A DNA stretch of 64,000 nucleotides, from the NCBI RefSeq assembly GCF_011927785.1, contig NZ_JAATJK010000001.1, forward strand, positions 4,249,001 to 4,313,000. The letters are read 5' to 3'. Positions 41,679 to 50,238 of this stretch are shown piece after piece. The translations under genes and the position numbers were made by a program. The notes under the pieces are model-generated. The model was not told where the DNA came from and ran no database searches. It was given only the letters and a program-made list of their open reading frames with translations. Numbering within the stretch: the stretch's first letter is position 1; every line of letters starts with the position of its first letter. This DNA is from Micromonospora profundi. Lineage in GTDB: Bacteria > Actinomycetota > Actinomycetes > Mycobacteriales > Micromonosporaceae.

Positions 41679-41876
41679 GATCGCCTTGCCCTCCCGTGAT
41701 CTTCCTGTGCCGCCCGTCGATCTGATTGTCACCCGATCGCGGGCTCGCGGCTCGATGGACCGTACCTGCGTGAACGGGCTTTGTCTCCCCCGATGTCCGG
41801 CATCCGAATGGACATCTTGTGGCCAGCCGATCGACACACGCCGGACCGGCTGCACCCGCAATATCGGCGCGCGCAC

Positions 41877-41882
41877 TAGGGT
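41877..41882 (+). promoter_or_regulatory. -10 box (TAGGGT) of leaderless RNase D message
   Basis: TAGGGT ends exactly six bases before the GTG at 41889. Confidence 0.5.
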
Positions 41883-41888
41883 TGGCAG

Positions 41889-43208
41889 GTGACCGACGAA
41901 CCACCCCTGCGCCGTCGGCCCACCGAAGAACTCCCGGGACACGCACCCCACCACCCGCCGTCGGCCCAGCCGCAGCAGGCAGGCGAGGGGCCCGACCCGA
42001 CCGACGGTGGGCCAGTTCCGCTGATCGCCCCGCGTGACGGCACCCCCGACCCGGTGGCCGCCCCGGCGGAGCTTGCCGAGGTCGTGGCCCGCTTCGCGGC
42101 GGGCACCGGCCCGGTTGCCCTGGACGCCGAACGCGCCTCCGGCTACCGCTACAGCCAGCGCGCCTACCTGGTGCAGCTGCGCCGCGCGGGTGCCGGCACG
42201 GCGCTTATCGACCCGCTTCCGCTGCCCGATCTCAGCACGCTGGACGCGGTGATCGGCGAGGCCGAGTGGGTGCTGCATGCCGCGAGTCAGGATCTGCCGT
42301 GCCTGGCCGAGGTCGGTTTGCGTCCGCGCCGGCTCTTCGACACGGAACTGGCCGCTCGGCTGGCCGGGTTCGAGCGGGTCGGCTTGGCCGCGCTGACCGA
42401 GCAGCTACTCGGATTCACCCTTGAGAAGCATCACTCGGCAGCCGATTGGTCAAGTCGTCCGCTGCCCGAGTCGTGGTTGACCTACGCGGCCCTCGACGTG
42501 GAGCTGCTCACCGATCTGCGGGACGCGCTCGACGCCGAGTTGACCCGGCAGGGGAAGTCGGCCTGGGCCGCCGAGGAGTTCGCCGCGCTGGTGCGGACCG
42601 GCGCCAAACCGCCCCGGGTCCGCGCGGAGCCCTGGCGACGCACGTCCGGCATCCACCGGGTGCGGGGGGCGCGGGCTCAGGCCCGGGTGCGCTCGTTGTG
42701 GTACGCCCGGGACCAGATCGCTTCCCGGCGGGATGCCGCGCCCGGTCGGGTGCTGCCGGACTCGGCGATCGTCGCCGCCGCCGAGTTGGACCCGAAGGAC
42801 GAGAAGACGCTGTTGACGCTGCCGGGCTTCGGTGGCCGGTCGGTTCGCCGGCTGGCCCGCACGTGGCTGGCCGCGCTCGACGACGCCCGTCAACTGCCCG
42901 ACGACGCGCTTCCGGTCACCCCTGCTGTGGAGGGTCCACCTCCGCCGCACCGGTGGGCCGAACGGGACCCGGTGGCGGCGGGCCGGTTGGCCCGCTGCCG
43001 GGAGGTGGTGGTCCGCATCGCGGGCGAGCACAACCTGCCCCCGGAGAATCTGATCACCCCCGATTCGGTACGCCGGCTGGCGTGGACCCCGCCGGAGGAG
43101 CTCACCGAGGAGACGGTGGCGGACACGCTGCGTGGCTTCAACGCCCGCGAGTGGCAGATCGGCCTGCTGACCGCTGAGCTGACCGCGGCCCTGTCCCCCT
43201 CGACCTGA
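41889..43208 (+). CDS. rnd: ribonuclease D-type exonuclease with HRDC domain
   Basis: 439 residues. The DEDD exonuclease motifs are VALDAERASGYRYS (Asp, Glu), VLHAASQDLPCL (Asp) and TYAALDVELL (Tyr, Asp). HRDC-type helical repeats follow: VRSLWYARDQIASRRDAAPG, then a second near IAGEHNLPPENLI. RNase D trims the 3' ends of tRNA and other stable RNAs. The first 45 residues are Pro-rich and probably disordered. GTG start at 41889 with a leaderless-type -10 box. Confidence 0.93.
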   Translation: MTDEPPLRRRPTEELPGHAPHHPPSAQPQQAGEGPDPTDGGPVPLIAPRDGTPDPVAAPAELAEVVARFAAGTGPVALDAERASGYRYSQRAYLVQLRRAGAGTALIDPLPLPDLSTLDAVIGEAEWVLHAASQDLPCLAEVGLRPRRLFDTELAARLAGFERVGLAALTEQLLGFTLEKHHSAADWSSRPLPESWLTYAALDVELLTDLRDALDAELTRQGKSAWAAEEFAALVRTGAKPPRVRAEPWRRTSGIHRVRGARAQARVRSLWYARDQIASRRDAAPGRVLPDSAIVAAAELDPKDEKTLLTLPGFGGRSVRRLARTWLAALDDARQLPDDALPVTPAVEGPPPPHRWAERDPVAAGRLARCREVVVRIAGEHNLPPENLITPDSVRRLAWTPPEELTEETVADTLRGFNAREWQIGLLTAELTAALSPST

Positions 43209-43407
43209 TCGCTGGCGTGCCGCCCCATCCCTGGTGTGCCGCTTCCCGACGCCCGGCGGTGTGGGGTGGGCCACAGCGGGGCGTGCGGACGAGCTGGTTA
43301 CTGACGAGTAGCATTCGGGGGAAACGTGCCCGTGTCGGCGACCCTGCTTCGTTCCGAGTGCTGCCTGCCGGCGCCAAGGCCGGAACATGGTCGAATAGGA
43401 GGCTCAA

Positions 43408-44604
43408 GTGCCCCGTGAAGTCCGAGATGTCGTCTTCGTCGACGGCGTCCGTACCCCGTTCGGCAAGGCGGGTGGCATGTACGCCAACACCCGCGCCGAC
43501 GACCTGGTGATCCGCTGTATCCGGGAACTGCTGCGCCGTAACCCGCAGCTGCCGCCGGAGCGGGTCGAGGAGGTCGCCATCGCGGCCACCACCCAGATCG
43601 GTGACCAGGGCCTCACCATCGGCCGCACCGCCGCGCTGCTGTCCGGGCTGCCCAAGACCGTTCCCGGCTTCGCCATCGACCGGATGTGCGCCGGCGCCAT
43701 GACCGCGGTGACCACCGTCGCCGGTGGCATCGCCATGGGCGCGTACGACATCGCCATCGCAGGCGGCGTCGAGCACATGGGCCGCCACCCGATGGGTGAG
43801 GGCGTCGACCCCAACCCGCGGATCGTCGCGGAGAAGCTTGTCGACCCGTCCGCACTGGTCATGGGCGCCACCGCCGAGAACCTGCACGACCGGGTCCCGC
43901 ACATCACCAAGGCCCGCACCGACGCGTTCGCGCTCGCCTCCCAGCAGAAGACCGCGAAGGCGTACGCCAACGGCAAGCTCCAGGACGACCTGGTGCCGGT
44001 GGCCATCCGCGACGCCGAGGGTGGCTGGGGTCTGGCCACCGCCGACGAGGCTCCCCGGGACACCTCCCTGGAGAAGCTGGCCACGCTGAAGACGCCGTTC
44101 CGCCCGCACGGCAAGGTCACCGCGGGTAACGCGGCCGGCCTGAACGACGGCGCCACCGCGAGCCTGATCGCCGACGAGGCCACCGCCCGCGAGCTGGGCC
44201 TGCCCGTCGCCATGCGGCTCGTGTCGTTCGGCTTCGTCGGCGTGGAGCCGGAGGTGATGGGCGTCGGCCCGATCCCCTCGACCGAGAAGGCGCTGCGCAT
44301 CGCCGGCCTGAGCATCGACGACATCGGCCTGTTCGAGCTGAACGAGGCGTTCGCCGTGCAGGTGCTCGCCTTCCTCGACCACTTCGGCATCGCCGACGAC
44401 GACCCCCGGGTCAACCCGTGGGGCGGCGCGATCGCCATCGGCCACCCCCTCGCCTCGTCCGGCGTACGGCTGATGACCCAACTGGCCCGCCAGTTCGCCG
44501 AGCACCCCGAGGTCCGTTACGGCGTGACCGCCATGTGCATCGGCATCGGCATGGGCGGCACGGTCATCTGGGAGAACCCGCACTGGACGGAGGGCAACAA
44601 GTGA
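43408..44604 (+). CDS. fadA: acetyl-CoA C-acyltransferase (thiolase)
   Basis: 398 residues. Acyl-accepting Cys94 in IDRMCAGAM, His346 in IGHPLASSG and Cys377 in AMCIGIGMGG form the thiolase site. FVDGVRTPFGKAGG at the start and NEAFAVQVLAF before the His motif are also typical. It cleaves 3-ketoacyl-CoA in fatty acid beta-oxidation with the downstream multifunctional protein. The TGA overlaps the GTG of fadB (GTGA). GTG start preceded by AGGAGG. Confidence 0.95.
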   Translation: MPREVRDVVFVDGVRTPFGKAGGMYANTRADDLVIRCIRELLRRNPQLPPERVEEVAIAATTQIGDQGLTIGRTAALLSGLPKTVPGFAIDRMCAGAMTAVTTVAGGIAMGAYDIAIAGGVEHMGRHPMGEGVDPNPRIVAEKLVDPSALVMGATAENLHDRVPHITKARTDAFALASQQKTAKAYANGKLQDDLVPVAIRDAEGGWGLATADEAPRDTSLEKLATLKTPFRPHGKVTAGNAAGLNDGATASLIADEATARELGLPVAMRLVSFGFVGVEPEVMGVGPIPSTEKALRIAGLSIDDIGLFELNEAFAVQVLAFLDHFGIADDDPRVNPWGGAIAIGHPLASSGVRLMTQLARQFAEHPEVRYGVTAMCIGIGMGGTVIWENPHWTEGNK

Positions 44605-46661
44605 AGGCACCCAACGAGGTAGTCACCAAGGCGCTGCTGCGTCAGGTGACCGTACCGGGGCTGGACCGACCCGCCGCCCTGATCACGCTCGACAACGGCT
44701 TCGACCACACCAAGCCGAACACCTTCGGCCCGGCCGGTCTGACCAGCCTGGACGAGGCGATCACCGCTGCGCTGGCCGCCGATCCGGCGTTCATCGCGGT
44801 CACCGGCAAGCCGTACATCTTCTGCGTGGGCGCGGACATCGTCGGCCTGCCGCAGCTCGCCGACCGCGCGCAGGCGCTGGAGATCGGCCGGCTCGGCCAC
44901 CGGGTCTTCGCCCGGCTCAAGGACAGCCCCGTGCCCACGTTCGCGTTCGTCAACGGCGCGGCGATGGGCGGCGGGCTGGAGCTGGCGCTGCACTGTCACT
45001 ACCGGACGCTGTCCGGTGGCGCGGCTGCGCTGGCCCTGCCCGAGGTCTCCCTCGGCCTGGTCCCGGGCTGGGGCGGCACCCAGCTGCTGCCGAACCTCAT
45101 CGGCATCCCGGCCGCCACCCAGGTGATCATCCAGAACCCGCTGATGCAGAACAAGATGCTCAAGCCGAAGCAGGCCGCCGAGATGGGCATCGCGGACGTA
45201 CTGCTGGAGCCGGCCGACTTCCTGGAGCGGTCCCTGGAGTGGGCCGCCGGCGTCGTCCGGGGTCAGGTCACTGTGACCCGCCCCGAGGTCGACAAGGACA
45301 TGTGGGGGGGCGTGCTCTACTTCGCCCGGGAGACGCTGAACCAGCGGCTGCACGGCGCGGTCCCGGCCGCGTACAAGGCGCTCGACCTGCTGGAGACGGC
45401 CAAGGACGGCGACTTCGCCGCCGGCACCGCCGCCGAGGACGAGGCCCTCGCGGACCTTGTCTTCTCCGAGGAGCTGCGCAGCGGCCTGTACGCCTTCGAC
45501 CTTGTGCAGCGGCGGGCCAAGCGGCCCGCTGGCGCACCGGACAAGGGCCTGGCCCGCACTGTCACCAAGGTCGGCATCGTCGGCGCGGGCCTGATGGCCA
45601 GCCAGTTGGCGCTGCTGTTCGCCCGCCGCCTCCAGGTGCCGGTCGTGATGACCGACCTGGACCAGTCCCGTGTGGACAAGGGCGTCGGGTACGTGCACAC
45701 CCAGATCGAGAAGGCCGTCAGCAAGGGCCGGATGGACAAGGGCACCGCCGCCAAGCTGTACGGCCTGGTCAGCGGCACAGTCGACAAGAGCGCCTTCGCC
45801 GACGCCGACTTCGTCATCGAGGCGGTCTTCGAGGACCTGGGCGTCAAGAAGCAGGTCTGGGCCGAGCTGGAGAAGATCGTCTCCCCGGAGGCGGTGCTCG
45901 CCACCAACACCAGTTCGCTGTCGATCACCGAGATGGCCGCGGAGCTGGAGCACCCGGAGCGGGTGGTCGGCTTCCACTTCTTCAACCCGGTGGCGGTGCT
46001 GCCGCTGCTGGAGATCGTCCGGGGCGAGCGCACCGACGACGCCACCCTGGCGACGGCGTTCGCGGTGAGCAAGCAGCTCAAGAAGTCCTCCGTGCTGGTC
46101 AAGGACGCCCCGGCGTTCGTTGTCAACCGGCTGCTGACCCGCTTCCTGGGCACCGTCTTCGCCGCTGTCGACCAGGGCACTCCGCTGGACGTGGCGAACA
46201 GTGCACTGGACCCACTGGGCCTGCCGATGCGCCCGCTCGCCCTGCTCCAACTGGTCGGCCCTGCCGTGGCGTACCACGTGGGCGGGACACTGCACGAGGC
46301 GTACCCGGACCGGTTCGGTGTCAGCGAGAACCTCAAGCGCATCGCCGACTCCGGCCAGCCGATCGTTGTCGACGACCAGATCAACGACGAGGTCGCGAAG
46401 CTGCTCGTGGTCGGCGACCAGCCGCTGACGGCCGAGCAGGTCCGCCAGAACGCGCTCGACGCGCTCGCGCAGGAGATCCGGCTCATGCTGGACGAGGGTG
46501 TCGTCGCCGAGGCGCAGGACATCGACCTGTGCATGATCCTCGGTGCCGGCTGGCCGTTCCACCTGGGCGGCGTCACGCCGTACCTTGACCGGACCGGCAC
46601 CAGCGAGCGGGTCACCGGCCAGCGGTTCCTGCCGCGCGGGGCGGCGAGCCTGCCCGCCTGA
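44601..46661 (+). CDS. fadB: multifunctional enoyl-CoA hydratase / 3-hydroxyacyl-CoA dehydrogenase
   Basis: 686 residues. The hydratase part (about 1-270) has FVNGAAMGGGLELALH and LPEVSLGLVPGWGGTQLLPN with the catalytic-site acidic residues. The dehydrogenase part begins with KVGIVGAGLMASQLALLFAR (NAD-binding) and continues with ATNTSSLSITEMA, VVGFHFFNPVAVLPLLEIV and the C-terminal domain with VKDAPAFVVNRLL. Together with the thiolase it forms a beta-oxidation complex. The overlap with fadA indicates translational coupling. Confidence 0.95.
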   Translation: MKAPNEVVTKALLRQVTVPGLDRPAALITLDNGFDHTKPNTFGPAGLTSLDEAITAALAADPAFIAVTGKPYIFCVGADIVGLPQLADRAQALEIGRLGHRVFARLKDSPVPTFAFVNGAAMGGGLELALHCHYRTLSGGAAALALPEVSLGLVPGWGGTQLLPNLIGIPAATQVIIQNPLMQNKMLKPKQAAEMGIADVLLEPADFLERSLEWAAGVVRGQVTVTRPEVDKDMWGGVLYFARETLNQRLHGAVPAAYKALDLLETAKDGDFAAGTAAEDEALADLVFSEELRSGLYAFDLVQRRAKRPAGAPDKGLARTVTKVGIVGAGLMASQLALLFARRLQVPVVMTDLDQSRVDKGVGYVHTQIEKAVSKGRMDKGTAAKLYGLVSGTVDKSAFADADFVIEAVFEDLGVKKQVWAELEKIVSPEAVLATNTSSLSITEMAAELEHPERVVGFHFFNPVAVLPLLEIVRGERTDDATLATAFAVSKQLKKSSVLVKDAPAFVVNRLLTRFLGTVFAAVDQGTPLDVANSALDPLGLPMRPLALLQLVGPAVAYHVGGTLHEAYPDRFGVSENLKRIADSGQPIVVDDQINDEVAKLLVVGDQPLTAEQVRQNALDALAQEIRLMLDEGVVAEAQDIDLCMILGAGWPFHLGGVTPYLDRTGTSERVTGQRFLPRGAASLPA

Positions 46662-46682
46662 GCCACGCACACCGACCCTGCG

Positions 46683-46730
46683 TTCGCGGTGGTTGCCCCG
46701 TCCAGCTTGGATGGAGGCAGCCACCGCGAA
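46683..46730 (+). terminator. terminator of the fadA-fadB operon
   Basis: A 15-bp stem with one G-T pair joins 46683-46697 and 46716-46730, loop of 18 bases, about 20 bases after the fadB stop. Confidence 0.7.
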
Positions 46731-46824
46731 TGTCGTTGTGCCTGATTCCGGTCGGGTCGGGACAGTGGGACCCTCTGGTGGCTGGCTACGATCACCCGTT
46801 CGCACCCTCGCCTGGAGCTGATCA

Positions 46825-47874
46825 ATGTCCTCACCGCCGGTCGATCCCTGGTCCGGGCAGACGGAGCCCGACGCGCGCTACGACTTCCACCCGCCGCGCC
46901 CAGAGGGCTACCAGCAGCCGCCCGCCGAGGGTTGGGCGCCGCAGCCGCCGTACGACGGCCAGTGGCACGGCGCGCCGCAGCCCGCTCCGCCACCGGCGGC
47001 CCAGCAGCCGTATCCCACACAGCCCTATCCCGCCCCGCCGTACTCCACGCCGCCGCACTCGACCCCGCCGTACTCCACCTCACCGCATTCGACCCCGCCG
47101 TACTCCACCCCAGCGCACGTCGGATATCCCGGCACGCCGCAGACCGGCTATCCGGCCGGCCAGTACGCCGGCTACCCGCCGCCCCATCCCGGCGGCGGAC
47201 AGGGGCAGTCACGGCAGCTGATCCTGATCCTGGGCATCGTCGGGCTGCTGGTGCTCTGCCTCGGCGGGGGCGGAGTCGCCTACGTGGCCTACGAGCGGGA
47301 TCAGAGTGCCGACCCGAAACCCACCCCGACCGCTGCCCCCACCACAGGGCCGGCCACCACGCCGAGCGCCACCGCCTCCTCGTCCGCCACTCCGTCGCCG
47401 GGGTCCAGTCCCGCTGCCCAGATCCGGGTCGTCACACCGGAGACTCTCGCGGGGCGCCCGAAGAGCACGGACGCGACGCTGAAGAAGCTGGCGGAGGACA
47501 TGGTCCAAGAGCTGAGAGGCTCGGTGCGCGGCGAGAACGATGTCGTCGGCGCCTTCTACGGCAGCCCCAGCGACCGGAACATGGTCATGGTGATCGCTGC
47601 CTCCACGTTCGTGCTCAACCCCACGAAAGAGCTCGACGACACGGTGCGGTCGATGTCCAAGGGCATGGCCGTGACGGGGATGACCACCATCGCCCCAGGG
47701 CCACTGGGTGGGGTGGCCAAGTGCGGCGACGGCAAGTCCGCGGAGGTGTCGTTGGGTGTCTGCGCCTGGGCCGACCACGGCAGCGTCGGGATCATCGTGA
47801 TGTTCTTCTCGTCCGCGGCCGCCTCGGCGGCGGAGTTCGTCACCATCCGGGGGGAGATCGAGCAGCAGTCCTGA
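46825..47874 (+). CDS. Pro/Tyr-rich single-pass membrane protein, first of two tandem paralogues
   Basis: 349 residues. Residues 1-130 are rich in Pro, Tyr and Ser with PPYSTPPHST-type repeats. A membrane helix follows (about 133-156, LILILGIVGLLVLCLGGGG), then a Thr/Pro/Ser linker and an external domain of about 150 residues with ETLAGRPKSTD, a central hydrophobic strand and GVCAWADHGSVGIIVMFF. The external domain, with two Cys, is shared with the next gene. Function is unknown. A TACGAT box lies upstream and GGAGCTGATCA before the ATG. Confidence 0.8.
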   Translation: MSSPPVDPWSGQTEPDARYDFHPPRPEGYQQPPAEGWAPQPPYDGQWHGAPQPAPPPAAQQPYPTQPYPAPPYSTPPHSTPPYSTSPHSTPPYSTPAHVGYPGTPQTGYPAGQYAGYPPPHPGGGQGQSRQLILILGIVGLLVLCLGGGGVAYVAYERDQSADPKPTPTAAPTTGPATTPSATASSSATPSPGSSPAAQIRVVTPETLAGRPKSTDATLKKLAEDMVQELRGSVRGENDVVGAFYGSPSDRNMVMVIAASTFVLNPTKELDDTVRSMSKGMAVTGMTTIAPGPLGGVAKCGDGKSAEVSLGVCAWADHGSVGIIVMFFSSAAASAAEFVTIRGEIEQQS

Positions 47875-47965
47875 CCACCACGGCAGCGCGTGGGCGAACC
47901 TGCCCGAAACACGGCACCACCGACGCCGTGCTCGAGTCCTCGCCGTCCGATCCTGGAGTTGACTG

Positions 47966-48802
47966 ATGTCCCAGCCGCCGGCCAGCCCCTTCGGCCCGCC
48001 GCACGATCCCCCGCCGCAGCCGCAGGGACCGCAGTACCAGCCGGGGCCGCCGCAGCAGCCGGGGCCGCCGCAGCAGCCGGGGCCGCAGTACCAGCCGCCG
48101 CAGCAGCCCGCTGGCTGGCCACCGCCGCAGCAGCAGGGCTTCGGGCCCGCGCAGCCGGGCTCCGGGCCTGCACAGCCCGGTCAGCCGTACGGCCACCCGA
48201 ACCTGGCCGTCGGCCCGCCGCCGAAGAAGTCGAACGTCGGCACGATCGCGGTGATCGCGCTGGCGGCGGTGCTGGTGCTCTGCCTCGGCGGGGCGGCGGT
48301 CACCTGGTTCGTGGTCAAGGACGGCGCGGGCGACGTCGTCGAGGCCAGCAGGACCAAGGTGGTCGCGCCCGACACCCTCGCCGGACGACCGAGGTACACC
48401 GAACCGGACCTGCGGAACGTCGTCGACGCGACGCTCAACTCGATCAGGCCGTCGGTGCAGAACGAGACAGGCGCGGTCGGCGAATTCTACGGCGAACCGA
48501 TCCTGCGGGATTTCATCCAGGTCGCCGCTGTCTCCGGGGTGGTGGCCGACCCGCAGAGGAAACTGGACGACGCGGTGAGCTGGCTGCCCCAACTGGCCCT
48601 CACCGGCTTGACGGCGACCGAGCCCGGCCCGCTCGGCGGCGACGCTCGCTGCGGCAACGGCCGGACCAACGGCGTACCGATCGGTGTGTGCCTCTGGGCG
48701 GACGAGGGCAGCGTGGGCCTGGTGCTCATGTACTACAGGTCCGCCGAACAGGTGATCGCCGAGTTCGTCGGCATCCGTGGTCAGATCGAACAGCGTTCGT
48801 GA
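47966..48802 (+). CDS. Pro/Gln-rich single-pass membrane protein, second tandem paralogue
   Basis: 278 residues, same layout as the preceding protein: a Pro/Gln-rich cytoplasmic part (about 1-88), membrane helix (IAVIALAAVLVLCLGGAAVT) and external domain. The two external domains share DTLAGRP/ETLAGRP, PGPLGGDARCG/PGPLGGVAKCG, GVCLWADEGSVG/GVCAWADHGSVG and RGQIEQRS/RGEIEQQS. This is clear tandem duplication. GGAGTTGACTG precedes the ATG. Function unknown; a role at the cell envelope is inferred from topology only. Confidence 0.8.
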   Translation: MSQPPASPFGPPHDPPPQPQGPQYQPGPPQQPGPPQQPGPQYQPPQQPAGWPPPQQQGFGPAQPGSGPAQPGQPYGHPNLAVGPPPKKSNVGTIAVIALAAVLVLCLGGAAVTWFVVKDGAGDVVEASRTKVVAPDTLAGRPRYTEPDLRNVVDATLNSIRPSVQNETGAVGEFYGEPILRDFIQVAAVSGVVADPQRKLDDAVSWLPQLALTGLTATEPGPLGGDARCGNGRTNGVPIGVCLWADEGSVGLVLMYYRSAEQVIAEFVGIRGQIEQRS

Positions 48803-48816
48803 GCCGTGACGATGAC

Positions 48817-48852
48817 CGGGGCCTCGGCCGCCCGGGGATAGCCGAGGCCCCG
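48817..48852. terminator. bidirectional terminator after the tandem paralogues
   Basis: A perfect 12-bp stem (48817-48828 with 48841-48852) with a twelve-base loop lies between convergent genes; a second small hairpin (CGTGCC/GGCACG) follows. Confidence 0.72.
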
Positions 48853-48872
48853 TGCCGTGCGGCACGCACGGC

Positions 48873-49382
48873 TCAGTGCCGGACCGCCGGGAAGTACGCG
48901 TTCAGCTTGCTCCGCAGGTGGGCCGCGTAGACGAAGCCGAGCATCGGATTACCGCGGTAGGCGCTTGCCGTACCGGTGCCGACATCCACAGTCACCGGTC
49001 GGGCTACCGCCGCGAACTTCACGCGCTGCCCTTCCTGCGCCCACTCCGAGGCGGCCGGCTCGATCTGGGTACCGACCAGCGCGGGGAACACCGCCACGCC
49101 GTTCTGGAGGCCGCGTAGCTGCCCCTTGCGGGCCAGCACGTAGTCGGTCGCCGTGGCGGTGAACGTTTGCAGGGCGTCCGCAGTGACGAGCGTCGCCGGC
49201 GCGGCGATCGTGAACAGGTGCAGTTTGGTCGCCATCCACTGCAGCTTGAAGTCGGCCCGGTAGCCGATCAGCACCGCCACGCCGCCCCAGTCTTCGGTCC
49301 GCACCTCGCAGCCGTCGGCCCGAAGCCGTTCACCGGTCGCCGTGAGGTACCCCTGCACCTGCTCGGTCCCCGTGATGTTCAT
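48873..49382 (-). CDS. hypothetical protein
   Basis: 169 residues with no signal peptide or membrane helix. The N-terminal half (LTATGERLRADGCEVRTEDW, VLIGYRADFKLQWMATKLH) and the LGFVYAAHLRSKLNAYFP tail look like a compact alpha/beta domain. I do not recognise the family. GGAGAGGTGGGCGCCAG precedes the ATG at 49382. Codon use is native. Confidence 0.7.
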   Translation of the reverse strand: MNITGTEQVQGYLTATGERLRADGCEVRTEDWGGVAVLIGYRADFKLQWMATKLHLFTIAAPATLVTADALQTFTATATDYVLARKGQLRGLQNGVAVFPALVGTQIEPAASEWAQEGQRVKFAAVARPVTVDVGTGTASAYRGNPMLGFVYAAHLRSKLNAYFPAVRH

Positions 49383-49465
49383 CTGGCGCCCACCTCTCCT
49401 CTGGCTGTTACGGCCGCTCATCTAACACCGCCGCAGTCCATCCCGCTGCCCCTGCCGATCATGAG

Positions 49466-49554
49466 TGGAAGTGCAAGATCCGCGCACCTTCACCGAAGCT
49501 GCTGCCTCCAGCGAGCCGGAGGCGGCATCATCTGCGTAGTTGCGCGGATCTTGA
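49466..49554. repeat. intergenic inverted repeat, copy A (CAAGATCCGCGCA arms)
   Basis: Arms CAAGATCCGCGCA at 49474-49486 and, reversed, at 49541-49553 are perfect over 13 bp. A nested hairpin of GCTGCCTCC (49501-49509) and GGAGGCGGC (49518-49526) lies inside. Related arms occur at 63.6 kb. Confidence 0.75.
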
Positions 49555-49582
49555 CTGTTCGAGGCGGCCGTACCGCCGGCGC

Positions 49583-49993
49583 CTATGCCGTGTCGGTGTC
49601 ACCCGGTGCGGCTGATGTCGCAGCCCGTTCGGCCGCGCTGCGCAGCACGCAGAACTCGTTGCCCTCCGGGTCGGCGAGCACCACCCACCCAGCGCCGTCG
49701 GGCCGGGTCTGGTCGTCGACGAGCGTCGCGCCGATGCCGAGCAGCCGCTCGACCTCCTCGGCGCGGGTCCGGTCGGCGGGTTGCAGGTCAAGGTGCAGCC
49801 GGTTCTTCACCGTCTTGCCCTCGGGTACGGCGAGAAACAGCACCACCGGGCCTCCCGGCGGCAGGAGCATCGCCTCCGGGTCACCGGGGAAGTCGTCCGG
49901 CTGCCGGGGGCAGTCGAAGACCTGCGACCAGAAGCCGGCAAGGGCGTACGTGTCGCGACAGTCGATGCTGATGTTGTGGATCGTCGAACTCAC
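49583..49993 (-). CDS. VOC (glyoxalase/bleomycin-resistance-fold) family protein
   Basis: 136 residues with two beta-alpha-beta-beta-beta modules: STIHNISIDCRDTYALAGFW with FWSQVF, then NRLHLDLQPADRT with metal-ligand-type His, and GAGWVVLADPEGNEFCVL at the end, the typical Asp-Pro-Glu-Gly-Asn-Glu-Phe-Cys pattern. Substrate unknown. ATGGAGGACCACA places a good ribosome site before the GTG at 49993. Confidence 0.9.
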   Translation of the reverse strand: MSSTIHNISIDCRDTYALAGFWSQVFDCPRQPDDFPGDPEAMLLPPGGPVVLFLAVPEGKTVKNRLHLDLQPADRTRAEEVERLLGIGATLVDDQTRPDGAGWVVLADPEGNEFCVLRSAAERAATSAAPGDTDTA

Positions 49994-50238
49994 TGTGGTC
50001 CTCCATGGTGGAGCGTGGCGCGGCACCGTTTCCGGGCGCGGCGCAGCACGCAGAAACCGGTTTCCCCGTGTGGACGGGCGGTCAGCGCCCGACCAGTGCG
50101 GGACGCTCCGCCTCCGGGACCTCAGCCGACGCGGACCCGGGGCGCGGAGCAGACATTCGTTGACATCGACGCACCCCCCTTCGCATCCGAGCTGACCCGG
50201 CGATCTTTGCACCGGCCGCGCGCCCCGCGCAACCCCGC

